Source of the DNA: Pseudomonas putida
GTDB taxonomy: Bacteria; Pseudomonadota; Gammaproteobacteria; Pseudomonadales; Pseudomonadaceae
Assembly: GCF_009883635.2 (NCBI RefSeq)
Contig: NZ_CP026115.2
Span: 124,001 to 188,000, forward strand
Direction of reading: 5' to 3'
Length of the DNA stretch: 64,000 bases
Part shown: piece after piece, positions 50,477-58,890 of the stretch
Numbering within the stretch: position 1 is the first letter of the stretch
Layout of the letters: the number at the start of each line of letters is the position of its first letter
The notes under the pieces: generated by a model
The model's input: only the letters and a program-made list of their open reading frames with translations
Told to the model about the DNA's origin: nothing
The model's database searches: none
Program-made: the position numbers and the translations under genes

Positions 50477-51400
50477 ATGAAGCGGCATTTTGACGATCTG
50501 CAGTTGGGAAGTATTGAGCTGTTTTGCCTGTCTGCGGAAGCGGGCAGCTTTACTGCCGCAGCTCAGCTCGCTGGCGTTACTCCGGCCGCAGTGAGCAGGT
50601 CGATCCTTCGCTTGGAAAAAAGGCTGGGCTCACGGCTGTTCGCAAGGACAACGCGAAGCATTCGGTTGACCGATGCGGGAAAGGATTTTTTCGAGCAGTG
50701 CAGCCAGGCGCTCACGCAACTGGTAGAGGCCCAGCAGGCAGTTATGGGCGCTCAAGCAACGCCTTCAGGCCGCCTTCGTATCAGCCTGCCCACGACTTAT
50801 GGGCACCACCGCATCCTGCCTTTGCTGCCAAAATTTCGTGAGCTATATCCTGATGTAACCGTTGATATCCACCTCGGTAATCGAAATATCGACTTTGTTG
50901 CAGAAGGGTACGACCTGGCGATTCGGGTACGAGCTCAGCCTGATTCCACGATGATTGCGAGGTTACTGGAGGATGCAAAGTTGGTTGTCGTAGCGTCTCC
51001 AGCCTACCTGCAGAAGGTCGGGGCACCGCAGACCTTGCAGGACCTGGACCAGCATGAATGCATTCAATTTGAGCTTCCGAGTAGCGGGCGGCGTATCTCT
51101 TGGCTGTTCCAAGAGGACGGTCGAGAGCGTGAGGTATTCACTGCTGGAAGCTATTCCTGTTCCGACGACGTGCTGGGCGGAGTGACACTTGCCAAGAACG
51201 GTGCCGGATTATTCCAAACCTACAAATTCATCGTGGAACAAGAGCTCGCTGATGGGCGACTCGTCGAAGTCTTGAAACCGTTTAGCGGGCGATCAAGGCC
51301 GTACACGTTGTTGTACCCTCACGGTCGTCATATCCCGCAGAGGGTGCGCGCTTTTGTAGATTTCCTGGTTCAGTATCGCGAAGAGTGGGCTTCGCTCTAG
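50477..51400 (+). CDS. LysR-family transcriptional regulator
   Basis: 307 residues. DNA-binding domain: IELFCLSAEAGSFTAAAQLAGVTPAAVSRSILRLEKRLGSRLFARTTRSIRLTDAG (~12-67). Effector domain from LRISLPTTYGHHRILPLLPKFRELYPDVTVDIHLGNRNIDFVAEGYDLAIRV onward, a pattern common in the CrgA-like branch. It is divergent from the TetR/AcuI genes and convergent with the MFS gene at 51623. Its target may be the TetR promoter region or a gene elsewhere. The 222 bases after its stop show nothing. Confidence 0.87.
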   Translation: MKRHFDDLQLGSIELFCLSAEAGSFTAAAQLAGVTPAAVSRSILRLEKRLGSRLFARTTRSIRLTDAGKDFFEQCSQALTQLVEAQQAVMGAQATPSGRLRISLPTTYGHHRILPLLPKFRELYPDVTVDIHLGNRNIDFVAEGYDLAIRVRAQPDSTMIARLLEDAKLVVVASPAYLQKVGAPQTLQDLDQHECIQFELPSSGRRISWLFQEDGREREVFTAGSYSCSDDVLGGVTLAKNGAGLFQTYKFIVEQELADGRLVEVLKPFSGRSRPYTLLYPHGRHIPQRVRAFVDFLVQYREEWASL

Positions 51401-51622
51401 CACGAAAGTTGGTCCCCTATTCCGTGTTCGAGTAGGGGCGAACGAAACACGACGCAGGATTCTCACCCAGTTATGAGAGCTTGATAGGGATCCAAGCGGA
51501 TTGGGTGTCTCAATCCTTGGGTGAGTGTTGCGCCCGCCTGGGAGTTGAATGCCAACTTACGGCATGGCTGGAAGCCTAAGCAAACCAGCAAAAGATGCGC
51601 TGTCGAGTCGTCTTTTAATCGC

Positions 51623-52831
51623 TCATGGGCGAACCTCGCCCATCGTCGAGCTCGATTCACGGGGTGCAAGCGCATTGATAACTGTGGCCGCTAAAGACAG
51701 CAGAATGCCAACCGCGGCAAGGCCGATCCAGCCGGCCTGGTGCACCCCATAATTTCCCAATGCGGCGCCGATCGCTCCCCCCAGAAAATACGACCCCATG
51801 AATACGGTATTTAGCCGACTTCTGGCCTCGGTCCTCAGGGTGAATACGCGTGCCTGGTTGGCAACCAGCCCGGCACGATTGCCTAGGTCGAGCAGCACCA
51901 TGCCGAGGATCAGCCAGCCAAGATGTTGCCCGCCCGCTCCAATGCAGGCGAAGCCCAGGACGAGGGTCATCGCGCCGGCTAGAACCATGGTGTGTCTGCC
52001 CAGGCGATCGGTCAGCGTGCCAATACAAGGTGACGCGACGATCCCCAACAACGCGACCAGGCCAAACAGACCAATGGTAGCGGAGTCGAGTCCGTATGGA
52101 GGTTGTGCCAATAGCGCGGCAAGCGAAGCCCACAGCGCACTGAATGCAGCGAACATCAGCAGGCCGCTCGCCGCGCAGTAACGCAGCACGCTTTCCTGTT
52201 TGACCAGGCTGCCTAACGAACCCAGGAGCCGCCCGTAGCTTATCGTCTGCAGACTCGCGGTGGCGGGCAGGCGCTTGGCAACGATGAACAGCAGTAGGAC
52301 ATCGCTGAGCGAGGCCAGCACAAAGACGACTCTCCACCCCGCATGTGCACCGGCGAAGCCCCCGAGCATGCGGGCCAGTAACAGGCCTGCCGAGAGGCCG
52401 CTGAGTAGGCTCCCGACGATGCGACCTCTCTCAGCTGGAGTGGCCAAGCTCGACACACAGGGGATGATGAGCTGCGCAGTGATCGCCGTAACGCCAACCA
52501 AGAGGCTGCTCACGCACAGTATCGTGAAAGTCGGCGCTACAGCGCAAAGAAGTAAGGCAACGGCATTACCCGCGATGGCCAGCAGCGCGAGTTGGCGGGG
52601 CTGTCGACAATCGGCGAGCGGCACGATGAACAGCAGGCCTAGCGCATAGCCAAGCTGTGTCAGGGTGCCGATCAGGCCGGCCTGTGTAGGTGCCAGGCCA
52701 AAAGACGCGGCCATCTGGGGCAGAAGCGGCTGGTGGTAGTAGATGGTCGAGACCGCCAGCGCGCAGCACAGGGCCATCAGCGTTACGAGGCGGCTGGAAA
52801 CTCCCATTGGCGATACGCAAGAGGCAAACAT
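51623..52831 (-). CDS. MFS transporter
   Basis: 402 residues if the first ATG is used; the ATG eight codons in (MGVSSRLVTLMALCCALAVSTIYYHQPLLPQMAASFGL) is equally possible. Twelve helices of DHA1 type, with AGLIGTLTQLGYALGLLFIVPLAD in helix 2 and GTLTDRLGRHTMVLAGAM in the loop 8-9 region. It follows the isochorismatase-family gene by 12 bases on the same strand, so both belong to the HxlR-controlled unit. Substrate unknown; export of a toxic amide or quinone-like compound would fit. Confidence 0.82.
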   Translation of the reverse strand: MFASCVSPMGVSSRLVTLMALCCALAVSTIYYHQPLLPQMAASFGLAPTQAGLIGTLTQLGYALGLLFIVPLADCRQPRQLALLAIAGNAVALLLCAVAPTFTILCVSSLLVGVTAITAQLIIPCVSSLATPAERGRIVGSLLSGLSAGLLLARMLGGFAGAHAGWRVVFVLASLSDVLLLFIVAKRLPATASLQTISYGRLLGSLGSLVKQESVLRYCAASGLLMFAAFSALWASLAALLAQPPYGLDSATIGLFGLVALLGIVASPCIGTLTDRLGRHTMVLAGAMTLVLGFACIGAGGQHLGWLILGMVLLDLGNRAGLVANQARVFTLRTEARSRLNTVFMGSYFLGGAIGAALGNYGVHQAGWIGLAAVGILLSLAATVINALAPRESSSTMGEVRP

Positions 52832-52843
52832 GACGCAGCCCCT

Positions 52844-53470
52844 TCACTGCAGTTGCAAAGTCTGCACGAGCCCGCGGGTGTCGACGATGCTGTGAGCAAA
52901 CGTCGGCCCGTTCAGTTCGTGCGCCGCGTGCATCATTTCCTTGCTGAAGGCGGCAGTCGCATCGCGGACCAGCGTGACGTGATAACCCAACTCCATGGCG
53001 AAGCGTGCCGTCGATTCGATGCAGGTGTTCGCCAGCAGGCCGACGACGATTACGTGTGTGATGCCTCGTTGCTTCAGCTGGAAATCGAGGTCGGTATTGG
53101 CGAACCCACTTTGTCCCCAGTGTTCCTGGATGATGATGTCGCCCTCCTGTGGCACGAAATCGGGATGCCACTCGCCGCCCCAGGAACCCTTGGCAAAGGT
53201 GTGACGTTCCTGGATCAGGCGTTGGGTGGGATTGGGGTGAGCCCAGCGGGTGTAGTCGCCGGGCTGCCAGCGCCGATGAGGCACGTAGTACACCTGAATT
53301 GCTTGTGCCCGCACGGCGGCAACGGTCCTGCGCAGGTTGTCGAGCAGTTGAACCTCGTCCGCGACGCTTCTGAGCATGGGATAAAGCTTGCCGCCATCGG
53401 ACAGGAAGTCATTGTAGGGGTCGACCAGCAGCAGAGCGGTCCGCTCCGAGGCATACACAGGATGGGTCAT
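52844..53470 (-). CDS. Isochorismatase-family cysteine hydrolase
   Basis: 208 residues. Catalytic Asp17 (LLLVDPYNDFL) and nucleophile Cys150 (VVGLLANTCIESTARFAMELGYHVTLVRDATAAF) are present. The lysine of the family triad, normally just before the SxF-NTDLD segment, appears as Glu116 in IIQEHWGQSGFANTDLD, as in one subfamily of unknown amide hydrolases. It is the first gene of a unit with the MFS carrier and is divergent from an HxlR regulator, with ACTAT/ATAGT operators between. Confidence 0.85.
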   Translation of the reverse strand: MTHPVYASERTALLLVDPYNDFLSDGGKLYPMLRSVADEVQLLDNLRRTVAAVRAQAIQVYYVPHRRWQPGDYTRWAHPNPTQRLIQERHTFAKGSWGGEWHPDFVPQEGDIIIQEHWGQSGFANTDLDFQLKQRGITHVIVVGLLANTCIESTARFAMELGYHVTLVRDATAAFSKEMMHAAHELNGPTFAHSIVDTRGLVQTLQLQ

Positions 53471-53563
53471 GATGGTGCTCCAGGTGAGAGAGGCGTTCTG
53501 GGACGTTTGCTATACCGACAAATGCCGCGCTGCGACAGCGCAAGCCGCATAGGCCTCATACTA

Positions 53564-53580
53564 ACTATGAAATTCATAGT
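53564..53580. promoter_or_regulatory. HxlR operator, perfect copy
   Basis: ACTATGAAATTCATAGT, perfectly palindromic about a central A, in the divergent region between the isochorismatase gene and hxlR. Same half-sites as the copy at 53640. Confidence 0.75.
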
Positions 53581-53639
53581 GTCAACAGAGATGAGGCTTT
53601 GAGCGTTATTCCATGCGACATGGTTAATCTCGCTGGGTT

Positions 53640-53656
53640 ACTATGAAAACAATAGT
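53640..53656. promoter_or_regulatory. HxlR operator, second copy
   Basis: ACTATGAAAACAATAGT, the same ACTAT/ATAGT half-sites at identical spacing, 18 bases before the hxlR start. Consistent with self-repression. Confidence 0.7.
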
Positions 53657-53674
53657 TTCTGCGGAGAAAGCAGC

Positions 53675-54175
53675 GTGATGTCGAGGCTGGACGTGACAAG
53701 CGATACGGTGTGCCCGGTGGCACGCTCGATGGATCTAGTGGGCGACAAATGGACCATTTTGGTCCTGCGTGAGCTGTACATAGGCGCGACACGCTTCGAG
53801 GAAATGCTGATCCAGACCACCGCTACGCCCCAGATGCTGACTTCGCGGCTCAAAGCGCTGGAGGCGAATGGCCTGGTCGAACGCCGGCCCTACAGCGAGA
53901 AGCCGCTGCGCTACGAATATCATCTGACCGACAAGGGCTGGGACTTCTATCCTGTGATTTACGCGCTGCGCGCCTGGGGCGAGAAGTGGTGCAAGCACCC
54001 GGATGAGGGGCTGGCCGTGCATTTCGTGCACCGCGCCTGCGGCCATGATGTGGGTGTGGCCAGCGTTTGTCCTCACTGCGGCGACGCTGTGGAACGCGAG
54101 GACTTGGAAGCGCTGATCAGCGATCGTTTCCTTCACGAACGCGAGTTTCGTCGAGATGCTTTCAAGCGGAAGTAG
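53675..54175 (+). CDS. HxlR-family transcriptional regulator
   Basis: 166 residues with a GTG start 7 bases after GGAGA; the ATG one codon on is an alternative. The HxlR winged helix spans ~13-105: VCPVARSMDLVGDKWTILVLRELYIGATRFEEMLIQTTATPQMLTSRLKALEANGLVERRPYSEKPLRYEYHLTDKG. C13 (or C12 from the ATG) is the usual thiol sensor of the family for quinones and aldehydes. A C-terminal extension has a CGH...CPHCG pattern that could bind zinc. Divergent from the isochorismatase/MFS unit and probably its repressor. Confidence 0.88.
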   Translation: MMSRLDVTSDTVCPVARSMDLVGDKWTILVLRELYIGATRFEEMLIQTTATPQMLTSRLKALEANGLVERRPYSEKPLRYEYHLTDKGWDFYPVIYALRAWGEKWCKHPDEGLAVHFVHRACGHDVGVASVCPHCGDAVEREDLEALISDRFLHEREFRRDAFKRK

Positions 54176-54272
54176 CTGAGGCTAAGAGGCTTTCCTGTAC
54201 TGACATGTTTGAATTGGAAGTGAACGCTATGAAGGGAAGCAATTAGCCGGGGTCTTGCTCAGTGCCTGAAGA

Positions 54273-54467
54273 CTAAGCGTCCTGAGCCTGAATGGTACCG
54301 GCAGGCTCCCTCTCTTCTTTCAATAGGATGATCAAAGCTGCTGCCAGGCCGGCAAGCATCGCGATGGACATGACAGCCCTGGCCGAGAACGAAAGGGCTA
54401 AGGCGAGGAAACCTAGGCCAACTACCATCCATGCCGTCAGGGGAATGGTTCTGTCTGGGCTGTACAT
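54273..54467 (-). CDS. Small membrane protein (64 aa, two predicted helices)
   Basis: MYSPDRTIPLTAWMVVGLGF from the ATG 6 bases after GGAG. Two hydrophobic stretches (~11-30 and ~33-52) are separated by SARAV, and a charged tail EEREPAGTIQAQDA follows. No family recognised; such short two-helix proteins are common near stress genes. The start at 54491 is possible but lacks a good ribosome-binding site. Confidence 0.55.
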   Translation of the reverse strand: MYSPDRTIPLTAWMVVGLGFLALALSFSARAVMSIAMLAGLAAALIILLKEEREPAGTIQAQDA

Positions 54468-54534
54468 GGGCGTCTCCGAATATTGCCTCATGAATGCCTA
54501 TGCGAGCACTCATGAAGGCTAGGACCAGGCGGGC

Positions 54535-55167
54535 TCAGTCAATATCAGGCCGAGCTTGAGCAGTCCATTGAACTACCGATGGCCGTTTCCACTGATTTTT
54601 CGCATAGGCGGCCAGCTTCGGTGGCACATCGTCACCGTTCATGACCATCCGATTCAGAAGAAGAGCCAGGTCAACATCGACGATGCTCCACTCCCCAAAG
54701 AGATTGGCCTCTGGATTTTCTATCAGCGGATCGATCGCTTCGAACAGCCGATGCGCGGCCTGTTGGGCGTCTTCGGATAGCGGATTGTTGGTTGGTCGGT
54801 AGAAGATCACAGCAGTGGAGCGCTCTTCACGAATGGGCATGAAATCACTGCGTATCCATGCCTGAAGTTGCCGAGCACGTGCTTTAGCACGAGGCGCACG
54901 AGGATATAAAGGCCCGTCGGGGTAAACGTAATCCAAGTACTCGGTAATGGCTGAAGATTCAGTCAATGCAAAACCGTCATCAATGATCATGGGCACCCGG
55001 CGCGTGATCGATAGCTTGGCGTACTCAGCGCTGTGCTGCTCACCAGCGTCGATGTCGATGTTAATGATGTCAAAATCCAGACCTTTTTCCACCAAGGCAA
55101 CAAATACCGACATGGAGTAGGGACTAGCGAACAAATGGTCTACGTACAACTGAATCTTGGATGACAT
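54535..55167 (-). CDS. Glutathione S-transferase-like protein (YfcF-like)
   Basis: 210 residues; GAGGAG is 5 bases before the ATG. N-terminal thioredoxin-like domain (IQLYVDHLFASPYSMSVFVALVEKGLDFDIINIDIDAGEQHSAEYAKLSITRRVPMIIDDGFALTESSAITEYLDYVYP) with the glutathione-binding ESSAI, and a helical C-terminal domain. It resembles E. coli YfcF. It follows the nitronate monooxygenase gene by 13 bases on the same strand, so the two are cotranscribed. Probably conjugates or reduces the products or toxic relatives of the same nitro/electrophile class. Confidence 0.85.
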   Translation of the reverse strand: MSSKIQLYVDHLFASPYSMSVFVALVEKGLDFDIINIDIDAGEQHSAEYAKLSITRRVPMIIDDGFALTESSAITEYLDYVYPDGPLYPRAPRAKARARQLQAWIRSDFMPIREERSTAVIFYRPTNNPLSEDAQQAAHRLFEAIDPLIENPEANLFGEWSIVDVDLALLLNRMVMNGDDVPPKLAAYAKNQWKRPSVVQWTAQARPDID

Positions 55168-55180
55168 ACCCGCTCCTCGT

Positions 55181-56236
55181 TTAATGCTCACAGTTGATTT
55201 CAGCCGCTAGCAACTTGATCAAAGCTGCTGCTGGCATTTCCCTAGCAAGCGGAGCCCCCTGCCCCGCCCATTGCACCGCGAAATCAAAATTACTTTGCGC
55301 GTTTGCTGCGGCATTCAGAGCTTTATTGGCATCGTAGGTGACGGGATATGCCGGGATAGAGGCGTGCTCCGAAGGTATATCCGTGAAGTTCCGATTGACC
55401 ATGCCCCGGGCAGGTCGCCCAGAAATCACACTGGTTACCTGGGTGTGATAGGCGCGATGGCTTTTCATTGCTTCCCGGTACACAGCGTTTGCGGATGTCT
55501 CAGGGCAGAGGATAAAGGCTGTGCCGAGCTGAGCACCGCAGGCGCCGAGCGCCATTGCAGCTTTGATCCCTGCCCCGTCCATAATTCCGCCAGCCGCTAC
55601 CACTGGTAACTTGCATCGCGACGTCAGCAACCGAACCAATGCCATGACTCCGATCGCATCATCGTTCGCCGGCTCGAAGACCCCTCTGTGGCCCCCGGCC
55701 TCGATACCTTGGGCTATGAGCACATGCACGCCAGCGCGCTCAGCCAATTGCGCCTCTTCGAGGTTTGTGACTGAGCACATCGTCACGATACCTGCTGCAT
55801 TGAGCGCATTGATCATCGACTGGGGAGGAAGGCCGAAATGGAAGCTGACTACGTCAGGCCGCTCTTCCAGGAGCATTTGCAGCATCGGTACATCTTCAAC
55901 GAAGGAGGTGTAGATCTCTCTCAACGAACTTGGCGGCACAGCCTCATACTCAGCAAAAAGTGGTGCAAGACGGCGAAGCCAGCCTTGCTCTAAATCCTCA
56001 TTCCGTTCAGCAGGGCGATGACAAAAAACGTTCACGTTGAACGGTTTGTCCGTAAGCCTAAAGGTCTCGCGGATCATTTCCCGTGCTTGGTCTACCGAAC
56101 TGGCTCCAATGCCGATTGACCCCAGGCCGCCTGCGTTGGAAACCGCTGCGGCCAGTTTGGGCGTTGAGACCCCGACCATGGGGGCCTGGATGACGGGGAT
56201 TTCGATCTCAAGAAGCGACTGCAGCGGGTTTGGCAT
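55181..56236 (-). CDS. Nitronate monooxygenase (NMO/2-nitropropane dioxygenase family)
   Basis: 351 residues from [46 protein letters not shown] 9 bases upstream. FMN-dependent TIM barrel with the expected QAPM and GGLG loops, [11 protein letters not shown] (substrate/flavin contacts) and the phosphate-binding [30 protein letters not shown]. The enzymes oxidise alkyl nitronates such as propionate 3-nitronate, releasing nitrite. First gene of an operon with the GST and divergent from a LysR gene 108 bases away. Confidence 0.9.
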   Translation of the reverse strand: MPNPLQSLLEIEIPVIQAPMVGVSTPKLAAAVSNAGGLGSIGIGASSVDQAREMIRETFRLTDKPFNVNVFCHRPAERNEDLEQGWLRRLAPLFAEYEAVPPSSLREIYTSFVEDVPMLQMLLEERPDVVSFHFGLPPQSMINALNAAGIVTMCSVTNLEEAQLAERAGVHVLIAQGIEAGGHRGVFEPANDDAIGVMALVRLLTSRCKLPVVAAGGIMDGAGIKAAMALGACGAQLGTAFILCPETSANAVYREAMKSHRAYHTQVTSVISGRPARGMVNRNFTDIPSEHASIPAYPVTYDANKALNAAANAQSNFDFAVQWAGQGAPLAREMPAAALIKLLAAEINCEH

Positions 56237-56344
56237 CGCGTTTACCTCTGTTATCTCGTCAGGCCCTACCATGAGCTTGACTTACTATCTCTCATGGAGA
56301 ATATTTCTTCCAATACGTTCTCTGCAAGAGATTTGAGGTGGTTG

Positions 56345-57229
56345 ATGGATCTAGCGGTATTGGAAATTTTTCGTGCGGTAGCGGAAGCGCAAAGCGTGAC
56401 GCGAGCGGCCGCGGCCCTGAATCGCGTGCAGTCGAACGTCACGACCAGGATCCGGCAGCTTGAGGACGAACTGGGTGTTGAGCTTTTCCTGCGTGATGGA
56501 AAACGCATGAAACTGTCCGAGCGGGGCCAGGAGTTCCTTGTCTACGCTCAGCAGATTCTTGCGCTCACAGAACAAGCGAAGCAGTCCATGCATCCCGATC
56601 GCCCGGCTGGCCTACTGCGCCTGGGGACAATGGAAAGTACTGCTGCCAGTCGCCTGCCACAGAAACTGGCTTGCTTTCACCGCGAGCATCCTGAGGTGGA
56701 GTTGACCGTTACAACCGGACCGACAGGACGAATGCTTGATGCTGTGATGGAGCGGCGTGTGGATTGTGCGTTGGTCGCACAACCCTCTTCCCTTAAGGAT
56801 GGGCGTTGGGAAGCAGAGCCGTTCCCGCCTGAAATTGAGAGCCTCCCAGTCTTCACCGAAGAACTCGTATTGGTGTTGCCTGAAGGTCATCCGGTAGTGA
56901 ATGGGCCCGATGATGTGTCGTTGACGACACTAGGCGGTTTCGCCTCCAGCTGTTCATACCGCCAAATCGCCGAGCAGTGGTTCAACAGCGGGAATGGGCG
57001 GCCTTTTCGAACTTTGAAGGTGCAGGAACTAGGGTCGTATCACGGGATATTGGCATGTGTGACGGCCGGGTCGTGCTTTGGCATCGTGCCGCGTTCTGTA
57101 CTAGAACTGATTGGCGGCACGACGAACCTGACGCTGCATCCGATTATGCAGATTGATACCCAGTTGGTTTGCCGTGCTGGCTACCACACCCCGGCCTTCA
57201 AATCGTTGCGAGACCTGCTGCTGAGCTGA
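56345..57229 (+). CDS. LysR-family transcriptional regulator of the NMO-GST operon
   Basis: 294 residues from the ATG with GAGG 6 bases upstream (MDLAVLEIFRAVAEAQSVTRAAAALNRVQSNVTTRIRQLEDELGVELFLRDGKRMKLSERG). Effector domain from LLRLGTMESTAASRLPQKLACFHREHPEVELTVTTGPTGRM, with a CysB-like layout. Divergent from the nitronate monooxygenase gene, so the likely activator. Its stop lies 1 base from the stop of the convergent CGNR gene. Confidence 0.88.
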   Translation: MDLAVLEIFRAVAEAQSVTRAAAALNRVQSNVTTRIRQLEDELGVELFLRDGKRMKLSERGQEFLVYAQQILALTEQAKQSMHPDRPAGLLRLGTMESTAASRLPQKLACFHREHPEVELTVTTGPTGRMLDAVMERRVDCALVAQPSSLKDGRWEAEPFPPEIESLPVFTEELVLVLPEGHPVVNGPDDVSLTTLGGFASSCSYRQIAEQWFNSGNGRPFRTLKVQELGSYHGILACVTAGSCFGIVPRSVLELIGGTTNLTLHPIMQIDTQLVCRAGYHTPAFKSLRDLLLS

Positions 57230-57230
57230 T

Positions 57231-57818
57231 TCATCCCGCTTGGCCTTGGCGGCGTTTTCGGAACTCAGCCACCTTATGACGGTTCCCGCACAAGGCCATG
57301 CTGCACCAGCGTCGCTTATGAGATTTGGTTCGGTCATAGAACATGAGTGAACAGTCCGGGCTCTCGCATTTCCTGACAAGACTGAAATCACCTTCTGCCA
57401 GCAGCTCTGCTGCTGAGTACGCCAACCTGGCGAGCTGGCGGCTGGCTTCATCTTTGTGATGAAAACGGTCCAGCTCTGGTTGGTGAGCACCCCATGTCAA
57501 CTGCGGTACCGCATCACGCAAGAAACTGTTGAGCACCGAAGGGTCGGCGTCGCGTTCTTCGCGCCGTGCATGAACAAGGACTTCAACCGCATCCCGCAGG
57601 GTGCGGAGGTTCGATAGGAGCACTCCGCCTTTCGCCGACGGTAAAGATGCCGGACCAAAACCAGCTTGAGCCAGCCATGTAAAGGCTTGCTCATCACTGT
57701 TCAAAAGGTCCGTCTTTCGTCCGTCCACCATCATCACAGTATTGAGAAGGTCGAGCGCCGGGTGGTCTGCCAGCACGTAGGGCGCCGGAAGGTTCGCTGC
57801 AGGATTAGGCGGGGTCAT
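57231..57818 (-). CDS. CGNR zinc-finger transcriptional regulator (ABATE domain)
   Basis: 195 residues. N-terminal ABATE domain (ADHPALDLLNTVMMVDGRKTDLLNSDEQAFTWLAQAGF), a helical middle, then the CGNR zinc finger KCESPDCSLMFYDRTKSHKRRWCSMALCGNRHKVAEFRKR (~150-190), whose four cysteines bind zinc and which is assumed to contact DNA. These are poorly studied stress-type regulators. It is divergent from the alpha/beta hydrolase gene. Two GTAAC-N20-GTTAC repeats between the starts are the probable binding sites. Confidence 0.87.
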   Translation of the reverse strand: MTPPNPAANLPAPYVLADHPALDLLNTVMMVDGRKTDLLNSDEQAFTWLAQAGFGPASLPSAKGGVLLSNLRTLRDAVEVLVHARREERDADPSVLNSFLRDAVPQLTWGAHQPELDRFHHKDEASRQLARLAYSAAELLAEGDFSLVRKCESPDCSLMFYDRTKSHKRRWCSMALCGNRHKVAEFRKRRQGQAG

Positions 57819-57847
57819 ATGGCCTCCTTTGGGTGTCGACAGTGATT

Positions 57848-57877
57848 GTAACCGATAAAAAAGATTTGACTAGTTAC
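57848..57877. promoter_or_regulatory. CGNR-regulator operator, copy 1
   Basis: GTAACCGATAAAA at the left and AGTTAC at the right, ends forming GTAAC-N20-GTTAC. The same 30-bp layout recurs 54 bases on, about five helical turns. Confidence 0.65.
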
Positions 57878-57901
57878 AAAAGCTGTGCAAAATGAAGCCA
57901 C

Positions 57902-57931
57902 GTAACCGCTAAAACCAACCAAACCAGTTAC
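57902..57931. promoter_or_regulatory. CGNR-regulator operator, copy 2
   Basis: GTAACCGCTAAAA at the left and AGTTAC at the right; the same 30-bp layout as copy 1. It ends 13 bases before the hydrolase start, so bound protein would overlap the ribosome-binding site or promoter. Confidence 0.65.
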
Positions 57932-57944
57932 AGGAGCTAAAGCA

Positions 57945-58826
57945 ATGACCCAGTCCAAGCACACCAATGTCGCTTTCAAATTCGCCGAAGCTGATGGCGT
58001 CCGTGTCTTCTATCGAGAGGCCGGTGCTCCTGACGCTCCTGTCCTCCTTCTTTTGCACGGCTTCCCGAGCTCATCGCACCAGTTCCGTGATCTGATCCCT
58101 CTGCTGGCATCCCGTTATCGGATCATCGCTCCCGATCTGCCTGGCTTCGGCTTCACCGAAGTCCCAGCCGAGCGGGAGTACGTATACACCTTCGATGCGA
58201 TCGGTAAGACGATCGGCGATTTCGTCGAGAAGCTGGGCCTCAAGCGCTACGCGATGTACTTCTTCGACTACGGTGCGCCGACTGGTTTGCGCTTGGCTCT
58301 CGCACATCCGGAGCGTGTCAGTGCGATCATTTCCCAGAACGGCAATGCTTACCTGGAAGGTCTTGGAGAGGCTTGGGCACCGATCCGTAAGTACTGGGAA
58401 GATGGCCTGCCGGAAAGCCGCCAAGTCATCAACGATGCAATTCTGCATCTGGAGGGGACCCGCTGGCAGTATGTGGAGGGGGTAAGTGATCCTAGTCAGA
58501 TTGCCCCTGAGTCTTACTACCTCGATGCCCTTCTGCTTGAGCGGCCGGGCAACAAAGAGATTCAGCTCGACTTGTTCTATGACTATCAGAACAACCTGAA
58601 GCTGTATCCTGAATTCCAGCAGTTCTTTCGAACCACGAAGGTGCCGACCCTGGCGATCTGGGGCAAGGGTGATCCTTTCTTCATTCCACCAGGAGCCGAA
58701 GCCTTCAAGCGGGACAACCCGAATGCCGTCGTCGAGCTGCTGGATACCGGGCATTTCGCATTGGAGACGCACGTCCAGTACATCGCTGACCGGATCGTCG
58801 AAGTGCTGGGCGACTCGATCAACTGA
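57945..58826 (+). CDS. Alpha/beta hydrolase (epoxide hydrolase/haloalkane dehalogenase-like)
   Basis: 293 residues; AGGAG 9 bases before the ATG. Oxyanion motif HGFP (38-41), nucleophile D108 in YFFDYGAP (an Asp, as in epoxide hydrolases and dehalogenases, not Ser), and the catalytic His in LLDTGHFALETH near residue 268. The cap-domain stretch YWEDGLPESRQVINDAILHLEGTRWQYVEGV is similar to soluble epoxide-hydrolase-like proteins often induced by stress. Controlled by the divergent CGNR regulator, to judge from the paired operators. An intrinsic terminator follows. Confidence 0.87.
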   Translation: MTQSKHTNVAFKFAEADGVRVFYREAGAPDAPVLLLLHGFPSSSHQFRDLIPLLASRYRIIAPDLPGFGFTEVPAEREYVYTFDAIGKTIGDFVEKLGLKRYAMYFFDYGAPTGLRLALAHPERVSAIISQNGNAYLEGLGEAWAPIRKYWEDGLPESRQVINDAILHLEGTRWQYVEGVSDPSQIAPESYYLDALLLERPGNKEIQLDLFYDYQNNLKLYPEFQQFFRTTKVPTLAIWGKGDPFFIPPGAEAFKRDNPNAVVELLDTGHFALETHVQYIADRIVEVLGDSIN

Positions 58827-58835
58827 TTGATCCCT

Positions 58836-58866
58836 AAAACGCCACGAACCTTGTTCGTGGCGTTTT
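58836..58866 (+). terminator. Rho-independent terminator of the hydrolase gene
   Basis: Perfect 14-bp stem AAAACGCCACGAAC and its complement around CTT, ending in TTTTC. Placed 9 bases after the stop. Confidence 0.85.
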
Positions 58867-58890
58867 CATTTCTGAATAAAGCTATCGCCC

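Noticed and set aside
51401..51622. Possible small gene between LysR and the MFS gene
   Set aside because: Frames here lack ribosome-binding sites and family features; treated as empty intergenic DNA.
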